Assembly (NCBI GenBank): GCA_029339195.1
Contig: JAPTJF010000002.1
Coordinates: 477,341 to 541,340 of the forward strand
Origin: Micractinium sp. NFX-FRZ
Taxonomy: Eukaryota > Chlorophyta > Trebouxiophyceae > Chlorellales > Chlorellaceae
Reading direction: 5' to 3'
Length of the DNA: 64,000 bases
In this document: positions 1 to 11,900 of the stretch, in pieces
Layout of the letters: each line of letters begins with the position of its first letter
Position numbering within the stretch: the first letter of the stretch is position 1
Translations under genes and position numbers: made by a program
Notes under the pieces: model-generated
What the model saw: only the letters and a program-made list of their open reading frames with translations
Told to the model about the DNA's origin: nothing
Database searches by the model: none

Positions 1-178
1 ACAGGATAAATGTAGAGCCAGCATCAACGGGAGGCAGGTGGGCGATTGCTGTGCCTCAACTGGCATGCATGGGTTGCCCCCTGACCGCGGGTGGAGGACC
101 GCGGCGGCAGCATCACTTCATTAACAAGCTGCTGGCACCATGGCCTGCCACCACCCTGCTCCAGGCAGCATAGCCACC

Positions 179-2392
179 CTAGGCATGCTCGCCGATGGTT
201 GCCATCAGCTCCTTGGCGGCGTCGGCGCTGTCGCACCTGCAGGCGGGCGGGCAAGCACAGACGCGATTGACAACAACTCCCGTCAGGTCGGCAGCCAAGC
301 CAGGCGTGCATGCTCCTCCTTGTGCGCTTCCCCGGCCCATCGTGCGTACCTCATCTTGCCCTGCTTTCAAGGGCATTTCGTTGCAAGCATCATTCTACCT
401 GAACACGCGTTGCGCGCTCCTCCGTGCCCGCCCACACCAGAGGCACCGCCCTTCAATTTGCCTCCCCCAAAACACATGCCCTTCCCGCCCCGCCCCACCT
501 GAACATGTGCATCGCGCGCTCCTCCGTGCCCTCCACGTTTGAGATGAGGAACATGATGACGGCGGCGGGCACCTTTGGGTTGCTGGTCGGCTTCATGCCC
601 TTCACCAGGGGGGCGTTGATCAGCACGCGGCCTGCAGGGCGGGGGGGCGAGGTAGGCATGGGAGCGGGGCGGGCAGAGCCGCATGAGCGCACGGGCAAGA
701 GGCGGGGGAGGAAGCGTGTCTGTTTGATGGATGGAGGCAGCAAGGGCGGGTGATGGCTCCCTGCCTGCCCGGCTTGGTGCACATCGCAGCCACCCCAGCC
801 TCCCTCCGCCCCTGCATAGCCCCACCAAACACATCGTCCAATGATATCTTCCTCTCCACAAGTCCACCCTCCCATCAACGCCCCACAGCATCCACCTACC
901 AGAATCGGTGGTGAACACAAAGTACGGCTGCTTGTTCGCCGCATCCCCGGTGGCCCGCCGCAGCGTCAGCGTCCCCTTCCCCTTGTCCCTCCACTTCTTC
1001 TCGGGCGTCATGCTCATCAGCTTGACACGCTGCTTGGCCAGCATCTCCGTCCCCTCTCCCGCCTCCACTTGCACCTGCCAGCGGTGGGCCAGTGGGCAGG
1101 CAGAGATGTGAGGACAGTGGGCAGTGTGCAGCGTGGGGAGGCGGCGGTGAGGTGGGGAGGCGGCGGTGAGGTGGGGAGGTGGGAGATGGAACGCAGCGAT
1201 GGGTGGATGCTTGAAGGCAGGGCCTGCGGAGGAGTTGAACGTTGCAGCAGATGGCACTGCAGAGCCGCCTCTTGCCTCTGGAGGCACCCGGCCAGCACCG
1301 CAGCCAAGCTCCCGACCCACTGCCCCTGCCCCCGCCCTCCACATCAGCGAGGCAGGGGCCCCACACTCACCGAGGGCTCTGCATTCTGCTCCTCCTCTCC
1401 CTCCTCTCCCTCCTCCTCGCCCGCTCCCGTGGCCGCCCCGCTGTTGAAGCTGCTGCCCAGGGTGCCTGTGCTGGGCACGTTGAACAGGCCGCTGCCGCCA
1501 CTGTTGGCAGCGCTGGCAGCGCCGCTGCCGCCAAAGCCGCCGAATGTGGACGCGCCGCCCAGGCCGCCAAAAATGGATGCAGGCGGCGCAGCGGCGGCGG
1601 TGCCGCCCCCGCTGCCCGCTCCAAACAGCCCGCCTGGCGCCAGCGGCGGCTTGCTGCTGCCCGCTGCAGCTGCGGGCGCCGTCGCAGCGGGCGCCGACGC
1701 TGCGGGGGCAGCCGGGGGTGCCCCGTTGCCGCTGGCGGTACCATCCAGTACATCCTTGAAGTCGGCAAGAAGCTGGTTGGAATGCTTCAGGTAGTCCTCA
1801 ACGCCGTCTGTCCACAGCTCCTTGGGCGCGCTGCCCGCCTGCTCCGCCACCCAGCTGCAGGGAGGGAAGGGCAGGCATGAGTGGCGCAGGTGAGCAGGCG
1901 GCGGGAGAAGAGCGCATCTGGAGGCGCAGAGACAAGGGCTCCTGTTGGGCATCGCAATTATGCATCCATGCATCACGCAGGGCGTCAGCATTGGTCGTGC
2001 ATATTTGTGTGCTTGTACCAGGTCAAAGGAGCGTGCCACGTGCAGATGCTGCACAGCACTCACGCTGCAAACTGCGAGTTCAGCGCAGCCAGGTTGCGAG
2101 CAAAAGTGGCCTTGCGGTCTCCGTCTGCAGCTGCTCCAAATTTGAAAGCCTGCAGAGAGCAGGGGAGACGCACAGGAGGAGCGAGTGAGCGGGTGGTGCC
2201 GCCAGCGGCTGGCGGCAGGCGGCGACAAAGACGGCCTGAACCAATGCGCCCGGCTCCGGGCATCAACTGCGCCCTGAAGCCTCACAGTAAGTATTTGCAC
2301 TCGTTATGCAAGCAGTCAGCGCTGCGTCTGCGCCATCAGCATCGGCACACCTTGCCGGCTGCGCCATCGTCTGCGGCTTTCCGCTTGAACAT
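179..2392 (-). CDS. NUP50: NUP50-like nucleoporin with FG repeats and RanBD1 domain
   Basis: Nuclear-pore basket type protein that would bind Ran-GTP and importin-alpha. Six exons (2392-2351, 2149-2064, 1854-1371, 1074-900, 631-499, 236-179) join in phase to 325 residues. The start MFKRKAADDGAAGK has the basic N-terminus typical of NUP50. Residues 43-200 are low-complexity with GLFG, SIFGG and STFGGFG motifs followed by an acidic run. From about residue 205 a Ran-binding domain reads VKLMSMTPEKKWRDKGKG, then NPKVPAAVIMFLISNVEG, and ends SADAAKELMATIGEHA before a TAG stop. Order and length agree with plant NUP50a/b. Intron 3 holds a 19-bp tandem repeat near 1140-1180. I saw no TGTAA element in the short 3' flank present here. 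The assignment rests on the FG plus RanBD combination; a generic RanBP1-domain FG protein is the alternative. Confidence 0.88.
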
Positions 2393-2826
2393 CTCAGCCG
2401 ATCGCAGCTGCCTAATAGAAACGCTGCCGACCCTAACCTCGAAGTGTCAAGCAAAACAGGCGCGGAGCGCGCCGTGCTAGAGGGCAAGCACAGCGCTGAA
2501 ATGGATGTTGCACAATTCTGATCAACGGCTCGGCAAAGGCTGCCTGTCAGTCTGAGGCCCCCCAGCACGGAACAGCACGGCGCCGCCACCAGCCGCCACA
2601 CCCAGGCTGGCACAAGGGCCCCAGCAACAAGCAATGCTTGAAATGTGTGCATGCATCTCCATTTCCTACTGTATCTGTGTGCGGAACCCTGGGCACATGA
2701 GCATTTCAGTTGCAAATAAGTGCTCCCCTCGGGGCAGGTGCAGGGGCGGGTGGCACGACGTAGAAAGCTTCAAGCAAAGTGGACCGTTCAGCAAGAGCTT
2801 CAAGCAAAGTGGACCATTCAATACAT
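2393..2826. other. Intergenic: NUP50 5' flank and F-box 3' flank
   Basis: Both neighbours are on the minus strand, so this holds the upstream region of the NUP50-like gene and the 3' end of the F-box gene. A short direct repeat with the core GCTTCAAGCAAAGTGGACC occurs at about 2767-2817. I see no additional gene. Confidence 0.5.
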
Positions 2827-4589
2827 TCACTCCATGTCAAAATTCAAGTCCCCAAAGTCTCCACTGCCCACATAGTCATCGTCGTAGTTCCGGTACTCGT
2901 CGTCCTCATCTTCCCAGCCGCCCACATCTCCGTCCATCTTTCCGTTGTACCACAGCACCGTGCCGCGCGGCAGAAGCGCCCGCGCGGGCCGCGCCAACGT
3001 CAGGGGGCCGCCTGCGCCAGCGCTGCTTCCGTCCTCCCCCAGCACATGCTGCGGTGCCGGGACTTCTTCCAGCGAGAAACTTTGGAAGCGGCCCGCCTCC
3101 CAGGCGGTAAGGGAAAACTCCTCTTCCCCCTCCGCACCCAAGCCAAGTGCTCCGGCCCTGGGCATCAGCACCAGCTCGACCCGCTGCTCCCGCTTCCACA
3201 GCTGTAGCTCCAGCGCCACCTGGCGTGACAGCTGGCGCAGCTGCTCGGCAGATCCATCCAGCAGCACTTCGGCACGGGCGGGGCAGGCAGGTGTGTCGAG
3301 GCAGAAAGCCAGCCGCCGCAGGGTGGAGTGCTGTGGGAGGTGGGGGGGCATTCAGCAGGCATAGATGAGTGTTGGTGGTTGGGGCGGGAGCAGGAAGGCG
3401 CAGCTAATGCAGTGTACGCAGATGCACGCAGAGCGGGGCTGGTAGTGGTCAATGGCAATCCAGCCCTCCGGCCCTCCTGCATACTTGCCTGCAGCAGGGC
3501 AGCCAGGTCCAGCACCCGCCCAGGCAAGTCGTAGTCCAGCCCAGCGCCGCCAAACGTCAGCGTCAGGGACTCCAGCTGCGGCGGTAAGGGCGGCGCCCGC
3601 CCCACCACCTCCACTAGTTCGTCCCCCTCATGGGAGCCATTTCCAGCCTCCAAGCTGACGTGTCGAAGTGCGGGAGCATCTGCCAGGATGGCAGCGGGAC
3701 ACGCCACTCGGCTGCCCGCCTCAAGGGAGGTGAGGCTTGGGGGCAGGCAGGCCAGGCACCCGACAGGGCCACACCCCCAGGTCCACCCTGGCCCCTGCGC
3801 CTCCCCATCTTCCACCCCCTCTTCCACCTCCTCCTCCTCCTCATCATCCTCTTCAACATCTGAACCCTCCTCTTTTGCCTCCTCCTCGCCCTCCCCTGCA
3901 TCCGGGCTGCCGCCACGGTGCCGCCGCCGCCGCCGCTGCCGAGGCTCCGGCGCAACCGCCAACGCCTCCAGGCTGTCCCACACCTGGAGCAGCAGGTGCT
4001 CAGCTGGCGGCGTCAGCAGCGCCAGGCGCAGGCGTGTGATGTGCCAGGCCTGCATGCACCGCGCCAGAGCGGCCGCAGCGTGCTGGCTGGTGCTGGCGGG
4101 GCTGCGCAGGGCCACGCGGGCCACGGCATGGTGAGCCAACTCTGGGCCTGCAAACGCAGCAATGATGGCGCGCCGGCGGCGGTTACACGCTCCGCTGTCG
4201 GTAGCACACGCACGCAACTGCTTGCCGCACGCTAAGGCCAGCGAGGCCAGCCCACTATGGCAGCGCCTTCCCTTCCTCCCCCGGCACCCACCGTTCCACA
4301 GCTGCCAGGCAGGGCAGTATGGTGATTGATGAGCATAGAGCAGACTGGCTGACTGACCACGCAGGGAGCGTCCCACGGGCTCTTCACCTCTTGGCACACC
4401 CCCTGCATCCCAGGCTGCTCACTCACCCCTGTGCTGGAACAGCTCCTGCCAGCCTCGGCTGCAGCAGCTGAGCCGCACCAGGCTGCGCAGGTCGAGGCGG
4501 CGGCACACAGCGCCCAGCGCATCCCCCAGGTCTGCAAGCTGCAACCTGCAGGCGGTGGAAGCAAACAAATCAGAGCCACATGAGTGCAT
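2827..4589 (-). CDS. F-box protein with acidic insert and leucine-rich C-terminal part
   Basis: Probable substrate receptor of an SCF ubiquitin ligase. Three exons (4589-4427, 4147-3489, 3330-2827) give 441 residues. The first exon encodes an F-box-like segment with LADLGDALGAVCRRLDL and SLVRLSCCSRGWQELF. Exon 2 has an irregular leucine-rich stretch (PPSLTSLEAGSR, LRHVSLEAGNG, LESLTLTFGGAG) interrupted by a basic run and then a long Asp/Glu run around residues 130-170. The C-terminus is again acidic and ends DFGDLNFDME. Intron 2 needs a GC donor (CAG|GCAAGT) to keep HSTLRRLAFCLD in frame. The start is the first ATG in the F-box frame; an upstream exon cannot be excluded. The F-box is degenerate enough that the family assignment is moderate, and no substrate can be inferred. 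Confidence 0.7.
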
Positions 4590-5902
4590 AGCTGGGCCGG
4601 GCTTCAGGCCGTCCAGGTGTACTCCGGCAGCAGCACAGCCCAAGCCAGCAAGTGCTTAGTGCGAGCGCCGCCAATGCCGGCAGTGGCGGTGGCAGTGGTG
4701 GCGTCACCCAACCCTAGCGGGCAGGCTGCCGCTGCAGGATCCGATCAGCTCAAGAACCTATGTTTGATGCGGCCATTCTCCCGGCCTGGAGCGAGCAGTC
4801 TCGAAAGCGCAGCCTGGCCGCACCTCTCGCCCTCCTCCGAACTCATCAAGCCGCTTCAGCAACTCTATACTCTTCAAAAGGCGCTCCAGAAAGAACAAGA
4901 AGGTACCGAGTTTCGAGAATGCCGGAAAGGGGGCGCGTGTTGGCTGTGTTGCAAGGGAGCAGCGGTACGCAGGCAGCGCTGGCAGTGCCGCCAGGGCGCA
5001 GGAGAAACTGTCATAAACATGTACTATTGTCCGGGGCGCTGTGCCTATCTGTGATGTGGAAGTGCACCATATCTCCTGCTAGCCAGTTTCCAGCCCACGC
5101 AGCCAGGGCACACCTGGCAGCATGATGGTTGGGACGCACCGAATTTGGCGCTGCGGCATGAGCTTCCGGGTCTTGGCCCTCACTCCACAGCGCCCCAAGT
5201 AGCCTGTCACGCCCCAGCAGAATCTGTCAGTGAACAGCCTCAAAGCCACCGCAAGTGAATGCTGGGTGCACTTCAGCTGACGTGGAAACTCCCCGCTAGC
5301 TGCCAAAGCCAAACCCCCGCCAGCTGCTGCCAAGTGCCTCTTGAGAATACTGTTCCAACAGGTGTGATGTTGCAGCGGGCAGAAGCCAGCTGGGAGTGAA
5401 ATCGTCAGGCGGGGAACCAAATGGTGCAACAGTGCATAGAGGGTACAGCAACACGAATCAGCAAACAGGGGTATGACAGGAGGTATCGGGGAGGAGGGGC
5501 AAGCAGACAACTGTGACAACTTGGCTGGGCAGCTCTGCCACTGCTAAGCAGGGTTACTCCAGCAGGGGCGCCGCAGACCAGCGTTGCAGCACCGGGGCCG
5601 CCAGACCAAATCAGGGTGACGGTAGCTTGTTTGCCGCGCGGATGCGCAGCACGCTGCAGAGCAAAGGGGGCGAGCACGGCACTAAGGCTCAGCACAAACA
5701 ACACAGGAGGTGAGTAGCAATGCATCAAGCATTGCGCTTTCCCGGTCTGGCACTGCTTGCCCTCTTCAGCAATCAGCAGCAGCAAACAGCACAGCGCCCA
5801 GCATGTGGCCAGGTTGTGCACCGCGCCTGGCTGCCGACAGCTGCGAGGCGGGCAGCCGGGCAGGCAGGAAGGCCAGCCTGTCAAGTGGCCGGCAAGCGGG
5901 GC
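4590..5902. other. Long intergenic interval between F-box and FAM210-like genes
   Basis: This 1.3-kb stretch should hold the F-box promoter and the 3' UTR of the DUF1279 gene. Several open frames cross it, but none has a recognisable domain, consistent splice sites or a plausible start, so I call no gene. Confidence 0.4.
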
Positions 5903-6582
5903 TCACCGTGCCACCACGGGTGTGAGCCCTAGCGTGATGGGTGTGCGGATGGGGAACAGCGCTTTATTGCACAGGAAGGCGAGGGCCAGGCTGGAGCTGC
6001 CGCCGGAGAGCGCCTTGTCCAGCCACCCCTTCTCCTTGGGGGGCTGCCCCTCCTCTACTGCATCAGGGTCCTCCTCTGCAAGAGGAAAGAGTGCAGAGGT
6101 GGGAGGTTGGAAGGGTGGTGGTGGGCAGCGGATAGGCGCATCTGCAGAGAAGCGGAGGATGGGGCTGACGTCAAGCTTGCCGCTGCTTGCGTGGCCCCGA
6201 GGCAGCAGGCTGGGCTCACTTGAGAGGAGGCCAATCCTCTGCAGCGGCCCCTTCACGTCCACATGGTTCTCTAGTGCCACGTAGCAGCCTGCACATACAG
6301 GGTTAGGCTCGCCAGAGGAGTGACGGGATGTCGAGCAGGGGCGGCGGCGGCGGCCGCCGCCGCCGACGGGCGCCACCTGCGACAAAGCAGACTGCCCCCG
6401 CCTCTTCTGATCCAACGGCCTCCCCTGCCTTGTACAACCCGCCACCAACATCTTGAGGCGGCAGCAGGCTTCGGTTGGTGCGCACCAGTGAAGAAGCTCG
6501 CATAGACGGTCAGGTGCACGCCCAGCGCCACCTTGCCATACTTCTTGAACAGCTGCTTTACGCGATCAGCACTTCCCGACAT
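5903..6582 (-). CDS. DUF1279 / FAM210-like small membrane protein
   Basis: Three exons (6582-6486, 6288-6220, 6075-5903) give 112 residues. The N-terminus MSGSADRVKQLFKKYGKVAL leads into a hydrophobic helix (LGVHLTVYASFFTGCYVAL) that spans the first exon junction. The end has the DUF1279 pattern with a second helix, SSLALAFLCNKALFPIRT, and then PITLGLTPVVAR. DUF1279 proteins (FAM210 in animals, plastid or mitochondrial relatives in plants) are small organellar membrane proteins of uncertain biochemistry. The length equals little more than the domain, with no long transit peptide. It is divergently arranged with the PPR gene, 281 bp between start codons. Confidence 0.85.
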
Positions 6583-6863
6583 AGCAGTGCACGGTCAGCT
6601 CGTTAGAAGAGCAGCATGGGACGGCTGCCAGCCTCGATATCCTGCTAGCAAGTCTCGCTGGGCAAACAACGTTCAGAGTGATCGAATGTACCGCCAGGCA
6701 TCTACCAGAGAGCCCAATTGCCGCGCGGACTGAAAAAGAAAACTGAAGGAACGAGGTCCGTGCCAAGCCCGTTCCCATGCCCGTCGCATGCATGCTTACT
6801 GGCCTGCAAAATTGGGTTGATCTAGTTGGACGATTCTGAGCCAGCGCCCTGCGCCCACACAAA

Positions 6864-8396
6864 ATGGCAGTCTGCTTCGCAGGCCTCACGGCGTGCTGCA
6901 GCGTCACTCCGCTGAGCCGCGCAGCCTCAGTGCAACCCTTCACAGCAGCAGCGCCAGTCCGGCAGCCGCCCCACCGGCGCCCAGTGGTGGCACTGGCGGC
7001 AGCCTCGCAGGCGGCAGTGGCGTCGGCGGCCCTGGTGGGTGCCTTGCAAATTCTGGCGCTCTGCCTGCATACCTGCTGTTGTCAGCACACACATCAGTGC
7101 CACGAATCCCCATCAGTGACGTTTGCTGCGTGTGCATGCTCCCAGCGCTGCCTCACCTTGACCGCTCTGCCCCGCCACCGCAACTGCAGTCTGAGTCGCA
7201 GGTGCGTGCCGACGTGACTCGGCGCATCAAGAAGCTGGGGCGGGAGGGGAAGCCGCGAGAGGCGGTGGCTGAGCTGGCAAGCATGGCCAAGCTGGGAATC
7301 CAGGTGGGTGCTGGGCAGAGCCCTGGACGCTGGGTGGCTGTGCGGGAAGCCAGGGGCAGAGCAGAGCCTGCCTGCCTGCCTGAATGGCTGGCTGCATTGT
7401 GAACAACAGGCACCGGGGGACACATCTTGGGGTAGTGACGAGCACGGAGATCCTATGTTCACGCTACCTGGAGTGTGAAACTGTGCAGTTGGGCGCTCAC
7501 AGGCATGCCGCATGCTCCCCTGTGCCTGCAGCCTGACACGCTGGCGGCAACCGCGCTGCTGGACGCGTGCGCACGCAACGGCAAGATGGACATGGCTCGC
7601 AGGTGCGGAGGCAGATGGGCAGGCAGGCGCGGACCTGCTCTGCAACACCAGCCAGCCAAGCAGCGCAGACCGCCGCTGATGCCAACCTCGCTCTGCTTTG
7701 CTTCCCTCGCGTGCAGCGTGTGAGGGTTGCCTCGAGGGGGGTTCCTGTCCCCTGCTGATGCACTGTTTGCATTGTATCCCTTGTGCTGACCTGGCACTTG
7801 CTCAAAACCGCCCCTGTGTGTGCAGTGTTTTCGAGGAGCTGTTTGAGGGGCTGCTGGCGCCTGATGAGGTGGTGTTTGCGGTGATGCTGCGCGGCTACGG
7901 CATCGTCGGCGACCGCCCGCAGTGGAACGAGATCTCGGCCTGCCTGCAAGAGATGGAGCGCAAGCACGGCATCGCGCCCAGCACGGGTGCGTGTGGGTGG
8001 GCGGGGCCAGCAGGGGGGCAACGTGCAAGGGGAGCTGGCAGTGGGAAGTACTAAGGCAAAGGGAGCGCGGGGCGGCACCGATAGGGACGCCATCCTTGCG
8101 CTGCCTGCCTGCGCGCCTGCTGATGTGCCTGCCTTTCATCCGAGAATCCCTCCCCCTGCCCTTGCCACCCTGCCACCTTCCCTCCCTGTCGCCAACCCCC
8201 GCCCGCCTGCCCTGCAGTCACCTTCAACGCGCTGCTCGAGTGCTGCACCAAGCACAACGACCAGGAGCGGGCCTCTGAGATCATGGGGCGCATGCTGGTA
8301 GCGGGGGTGGAGCCGGATGACTACACACTGGAGGCCGTGCGCCCGCGCCGCAGCATGCGCAGCCTACTGAAGCGCAACTTTGATGTCACCTTCTGA
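6864..8396 (+). CDS. Small pentatricopeptide-repeat (PPR) protein, probably plastid-targeted
   Basis: Five exons (6864-7034, 7190-7303, 7532-7602, 7826-7986, 8218-8396) join to 231 residues. The first about 50 residues are Ala/Ser/Arg/Pro-rich with almost no acidic residues, as in an algal transit peptide. PPR-like helical pairs follow: RRIKKLGREGKPREAVAELA, then PDTLAATALLDACARNGKMD, then PDEVVFAVMLRGYGIVGDRP with CLQEMERKHGIAPS, then VTFNALLECCTKHNDQERA with IMGRMLVAGVEPDDYTLEAV. That is roughly four 35-residue repeats. PPR proteins bind organellar RNA and affect its stability, processing or translation. The specific target cannot be inferred. It stops facing the large PLAT gene on the opposite strand. 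Confidence 0.85.
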
Positions 8397-8944
8397 GTCA
8401 CCCCTGAGTACTAGTGCTACCATCCCATGCACACCTTTGCTGTCCTTTTGTAGCCTCGCCCCCAAACCCAACTTCAAGTGCTCCTGCAATTGTCTGCATC
8501 TGCTGCTGGGGAGCTCCCATGGTGGTCGGACCTGAGCCATTTCACCCTGTAGGCCTTGCCGGGGACTGGTCTCTACTATACCTTGCATCCTTGCCCATCC
8601 CCCAGACCTCGGTGCACCTCCTGCGGCGCTTCCATGCGTAGCGCCTTGCATTCTCTGCCTTTTGCTCTTGCTGGCTTGGCGTCAATGTGCAGGCGCCTGC
8701 AGGCCCCTCTGCCCTGTTTCTGTTTCTACCTGCGCATCTCCTGCCCAGTGTATCCCTGCTCTCTTGCTCCTTTCTCCCTGTCTTCCTAACGCCCAGCTTG
8801 CCTTGACAATTGAGTTTACACCCCACCTTCATTCAAGGCCCCTTACGGATCCGTCACTGCACTCGCTGTATCTGTCAAACAATGCTCCCAACCCCTCTCG
8901 CACCAGCTGAGCTTGCCCCTCCCCAGGCCCTCGTCCTGCTGCCG
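8397..8944. other. Convergent intergenic region (PPR and PLAT gene 3' ends)
   Basis: This holds the 3' UTRs of two converging genes. A TTACA on the plus strand at 8816-8820 (TGTAA on the minus strand) lies about 125 nt past the PLAT gene stop and is a good polyadenylation candidate. No other gene seen. Confidence 0.5.
8816..8820 (-). terminator. Candidate TGTAA polyadenylation element, PLAT gene
   Basis: TGTAA on the minus strand about 125 nt downstream of the stop. TGTAA is the usual poly(A) signal of chlorophyte green algae. Position fits, but no transcript end is visible. Confidence 0.5.
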
Positions 8945-11900
8945 TCATACTGCCCAGGAGCGAGCAGCCCCAATGAGCGGCGAGGCTGGCACGCCGCTGC
9001 CACTGCTGTGCAGCATATGACCGCTGCTGCGCTGCTGCGGCTGCTGCGGCTGCCGTCCCTGCTGCTGCTGCTGCTGCTGCCATCCCTGCGTCCGCAGCGG
9101 GCTGCCTGGGCGCCCACCCAGCGCCTGTGACTTGCCGCGCACATAACTGCTGCCCGCTGGGCTGCCGCCATACTGCTGCTGCTGTTGCTGCTGGTAGTGG
9201 TGCTGCTGGGCCGCCAGGTGCGCGGGCGAGTCGCCCCTCCTGCCGCCATACTGCTGCATGCCGGACACCTGGCTTTGCAGGTGGTGGCTGGAGGCGGAGC
9301 CCCTGCCCGCTGCTGCTTCCCTCTGAGTGCTGAAGTGCCCGCTGCCCGCCAGGCTGCCGCCGGCCGTGGTGAGCTTGTGGGGGCTGCCGCCGTAGGCGGG
9401 CCCCTCCTGGATGCTGTCCAGCTGCAGCCAGCGCGAGTAGTTGCACTTCTTGTCGATCCAGTTGTAGCAGCTGCGGGGGGCAGGAGGCGGTTGGGATTTC
9501 AGATGGGGCCAGTTTGGATAGTTCAGGGCTGGTTTTGATTTTGAAGATGGTGGTCAGGAGCTGAACACACGGCCCGCAAGCCACCTTCCCACGCAAGGCC
9601 TGTTTCGCACCCACCCACCACCCCATTTCCTGCCCGGTTCCCCGCACGCACACCTGAACTGCCATACGCGCCCCGTGGGCAGGTGCGTGACCACCAACAG
9701 GGCCAGGTGCCAGGAGGGGAAGAAGCCGCTGGCGTCGGTGCCCACGCGGGCAGAGCGCAGCTCCCCCAGGAAGGGCAGCTGGGGGAAGTCGAAGATGTCC
9801 AGCCGCCCCGCGCCAAAGGAGCGGGGGGTGCCACGGGGGTGCAGCACGCCGCTGCTGCCGCCACTGCCCGTCAGCTCAAAGTGCACCTGCGGGGGAAGGG
9901 AGGGAAGGGGGAAAAGGAAAGGGGGAGGTTGAGTGGAGGTCAAGGCCGGCAGAAAGCGCGGCCTCTGAGAGTAGCGCCTGCCCATCTTCTTGTCAGTCCC
10001 AACCACCAGCCAACCAGTGGCACTGCCGCATGCCGCCCTGCCCAGCATCAACCAGGGTCATGACCCTCAGCCCACCTTGGCCCTGGTGCCGCTGCCGCAG
10101 GTGCGCGAGGTGTGGAACACGACGCGGTAGCCAGGCAGCCCAGCGGGCGGGCCCCAAACCGCCGCCTCAATCACTCCCTCCACCCCAGCATCCATCTCCA
10201 TGCGCTGGTCGCGAGGCAGGGGCGCCTTGGCAGCCGCAGCAGCCGCAATGCCAGTGCCAGGCAGTGGCAGCAGGCCGGCCTTGCCGCCGAGGCTGCCCAT
10301 CAGGGCCTTGTCTTTGCCGTTGCGCTGCACGCCCGCTGCAGCCGCCGCGCGGTCGGGAGGCAGCGCCACCACCACCGCCACCACGCCCGGGTCCGCCTGG
10401 CTGCGCTTGTCCACCCAGCGGTTGCACTTGAACATGGCCACAGCGCCGGTGGTGCAGTTGGACACCTTGACCCAGGCCAGGTGCCAGTTGTTGCTGCGGC
10501 CCTGCCCGTCGTGCCGCACCTGCACAGAGGCGGGGAAGCAATGCGTACCAGTGGGCAAGGCAGAGCAGCAGCTCAACAGATGACACACACAATAGCCAAA
10601 CGGATGGCAAGTCCATTCCTAATGAGCTGCATGCGTAGTCTTTTCCCTGGGTGCTTAGCCTGACCCCACACCTCAATTTGGCGCAGCCGCCCGCAGTCAG
10701 GGGCCCCATCAATCTCGAAGATGTCCAGCTGGCCTGCAGGTGGAGTACAAGAGGGTGCACCCTCCCAACTGGGCTGAGCAGAGATGCAAGATGCAAGCAA
10801 TTTCTTGACGCTCTCGCAGCAGATGAGCATAGTCTGGGGGCATAGCCTTTGTACACACAGATGCAAGCCCCAGCTCACCCCGCTGGAAGTGCTCTGCCTC
10901 TGTGTTGCTCAGCTGGTAGGGGCCTGCAGCAAGCATGAAGAGGGGGAGGGTAAGGCATTGGTGCGGAGCTAGTTGGCCCAGGCGCAGGCCCACAACGGGC
11001 TAGCCAATAACACATGCTACATCTCGCAAGGCACAGCGCTGTGTCCAAGACACACAGCACTACACGAAAGATCAGCTTGCACGTAACGGCCAGGGCGCAC
11101 CAATGGTGCATGCGTCGCCGATGATGGTGAGGAAGACGCTGCCGGGTGTGCCCGCCTTGCGCACATCCGAGGTCTGCACCTCCAGGCGGTACACGCATGC
11201 CGTCTCCTCCTGCAGGGGCCCAGTGAGGAAAGGGAGAATTGGGGGAAGAGGGCATGTGCTGCAATGCAGCCGGGAGCTGAGGTGCTGGGTTTGCTTTCAA
11301 GTTCACTGCCTTTCCTGCCTTTCCTGCCTTTCCTCCCCCGCCCCACCCTCTTGGAACCCCACCTGCAGCTGCCCGCCGTTGACAAAGCGGCATCCAGCTC
11401 AGGCATTCAGCTCAGCATATTGTGGCGGTCTGAGCTGTCCCCTCCCATCACTTTGCGAACCCCTCCCTCTGCCACACACTCCCCGCCATGCCATTCGTGC
11501 CCCTGCTGACCTGCTCCTGTGCCCCATCCAGCGCATCCAGCTCCAGGTCGTAGGGGTCAGAGCTGCGCAGCCACTCGGAGCAGTGGAAGGTGGCGACGTC
11601 GCCGCTCACCATGTTGGTGAGCGTGATGCGCGATACCAGCAGCGAGCTCTGCTGGCCTGCAGGGGCAGGGGTATGGATGGCGAGGAAAGGCAGGAGGGCA
11701 GGAGAATCAGAAGCACAAGCAAGCAGCCAAGCGAACAGACATGAATGCACGGGAACACGTGGCTGCGTTGTAACTGCTGCTCCCACCTGCCTCACCCTCA
11801 CCCCACCCCACCCACGCACCCTCTGGTGCTGGTGCGAAGCCGATGCGCAGCTTTTCCATGGCTCCCACATTCTGCGCCTCAAACCAGGCGGTAAGTGGGC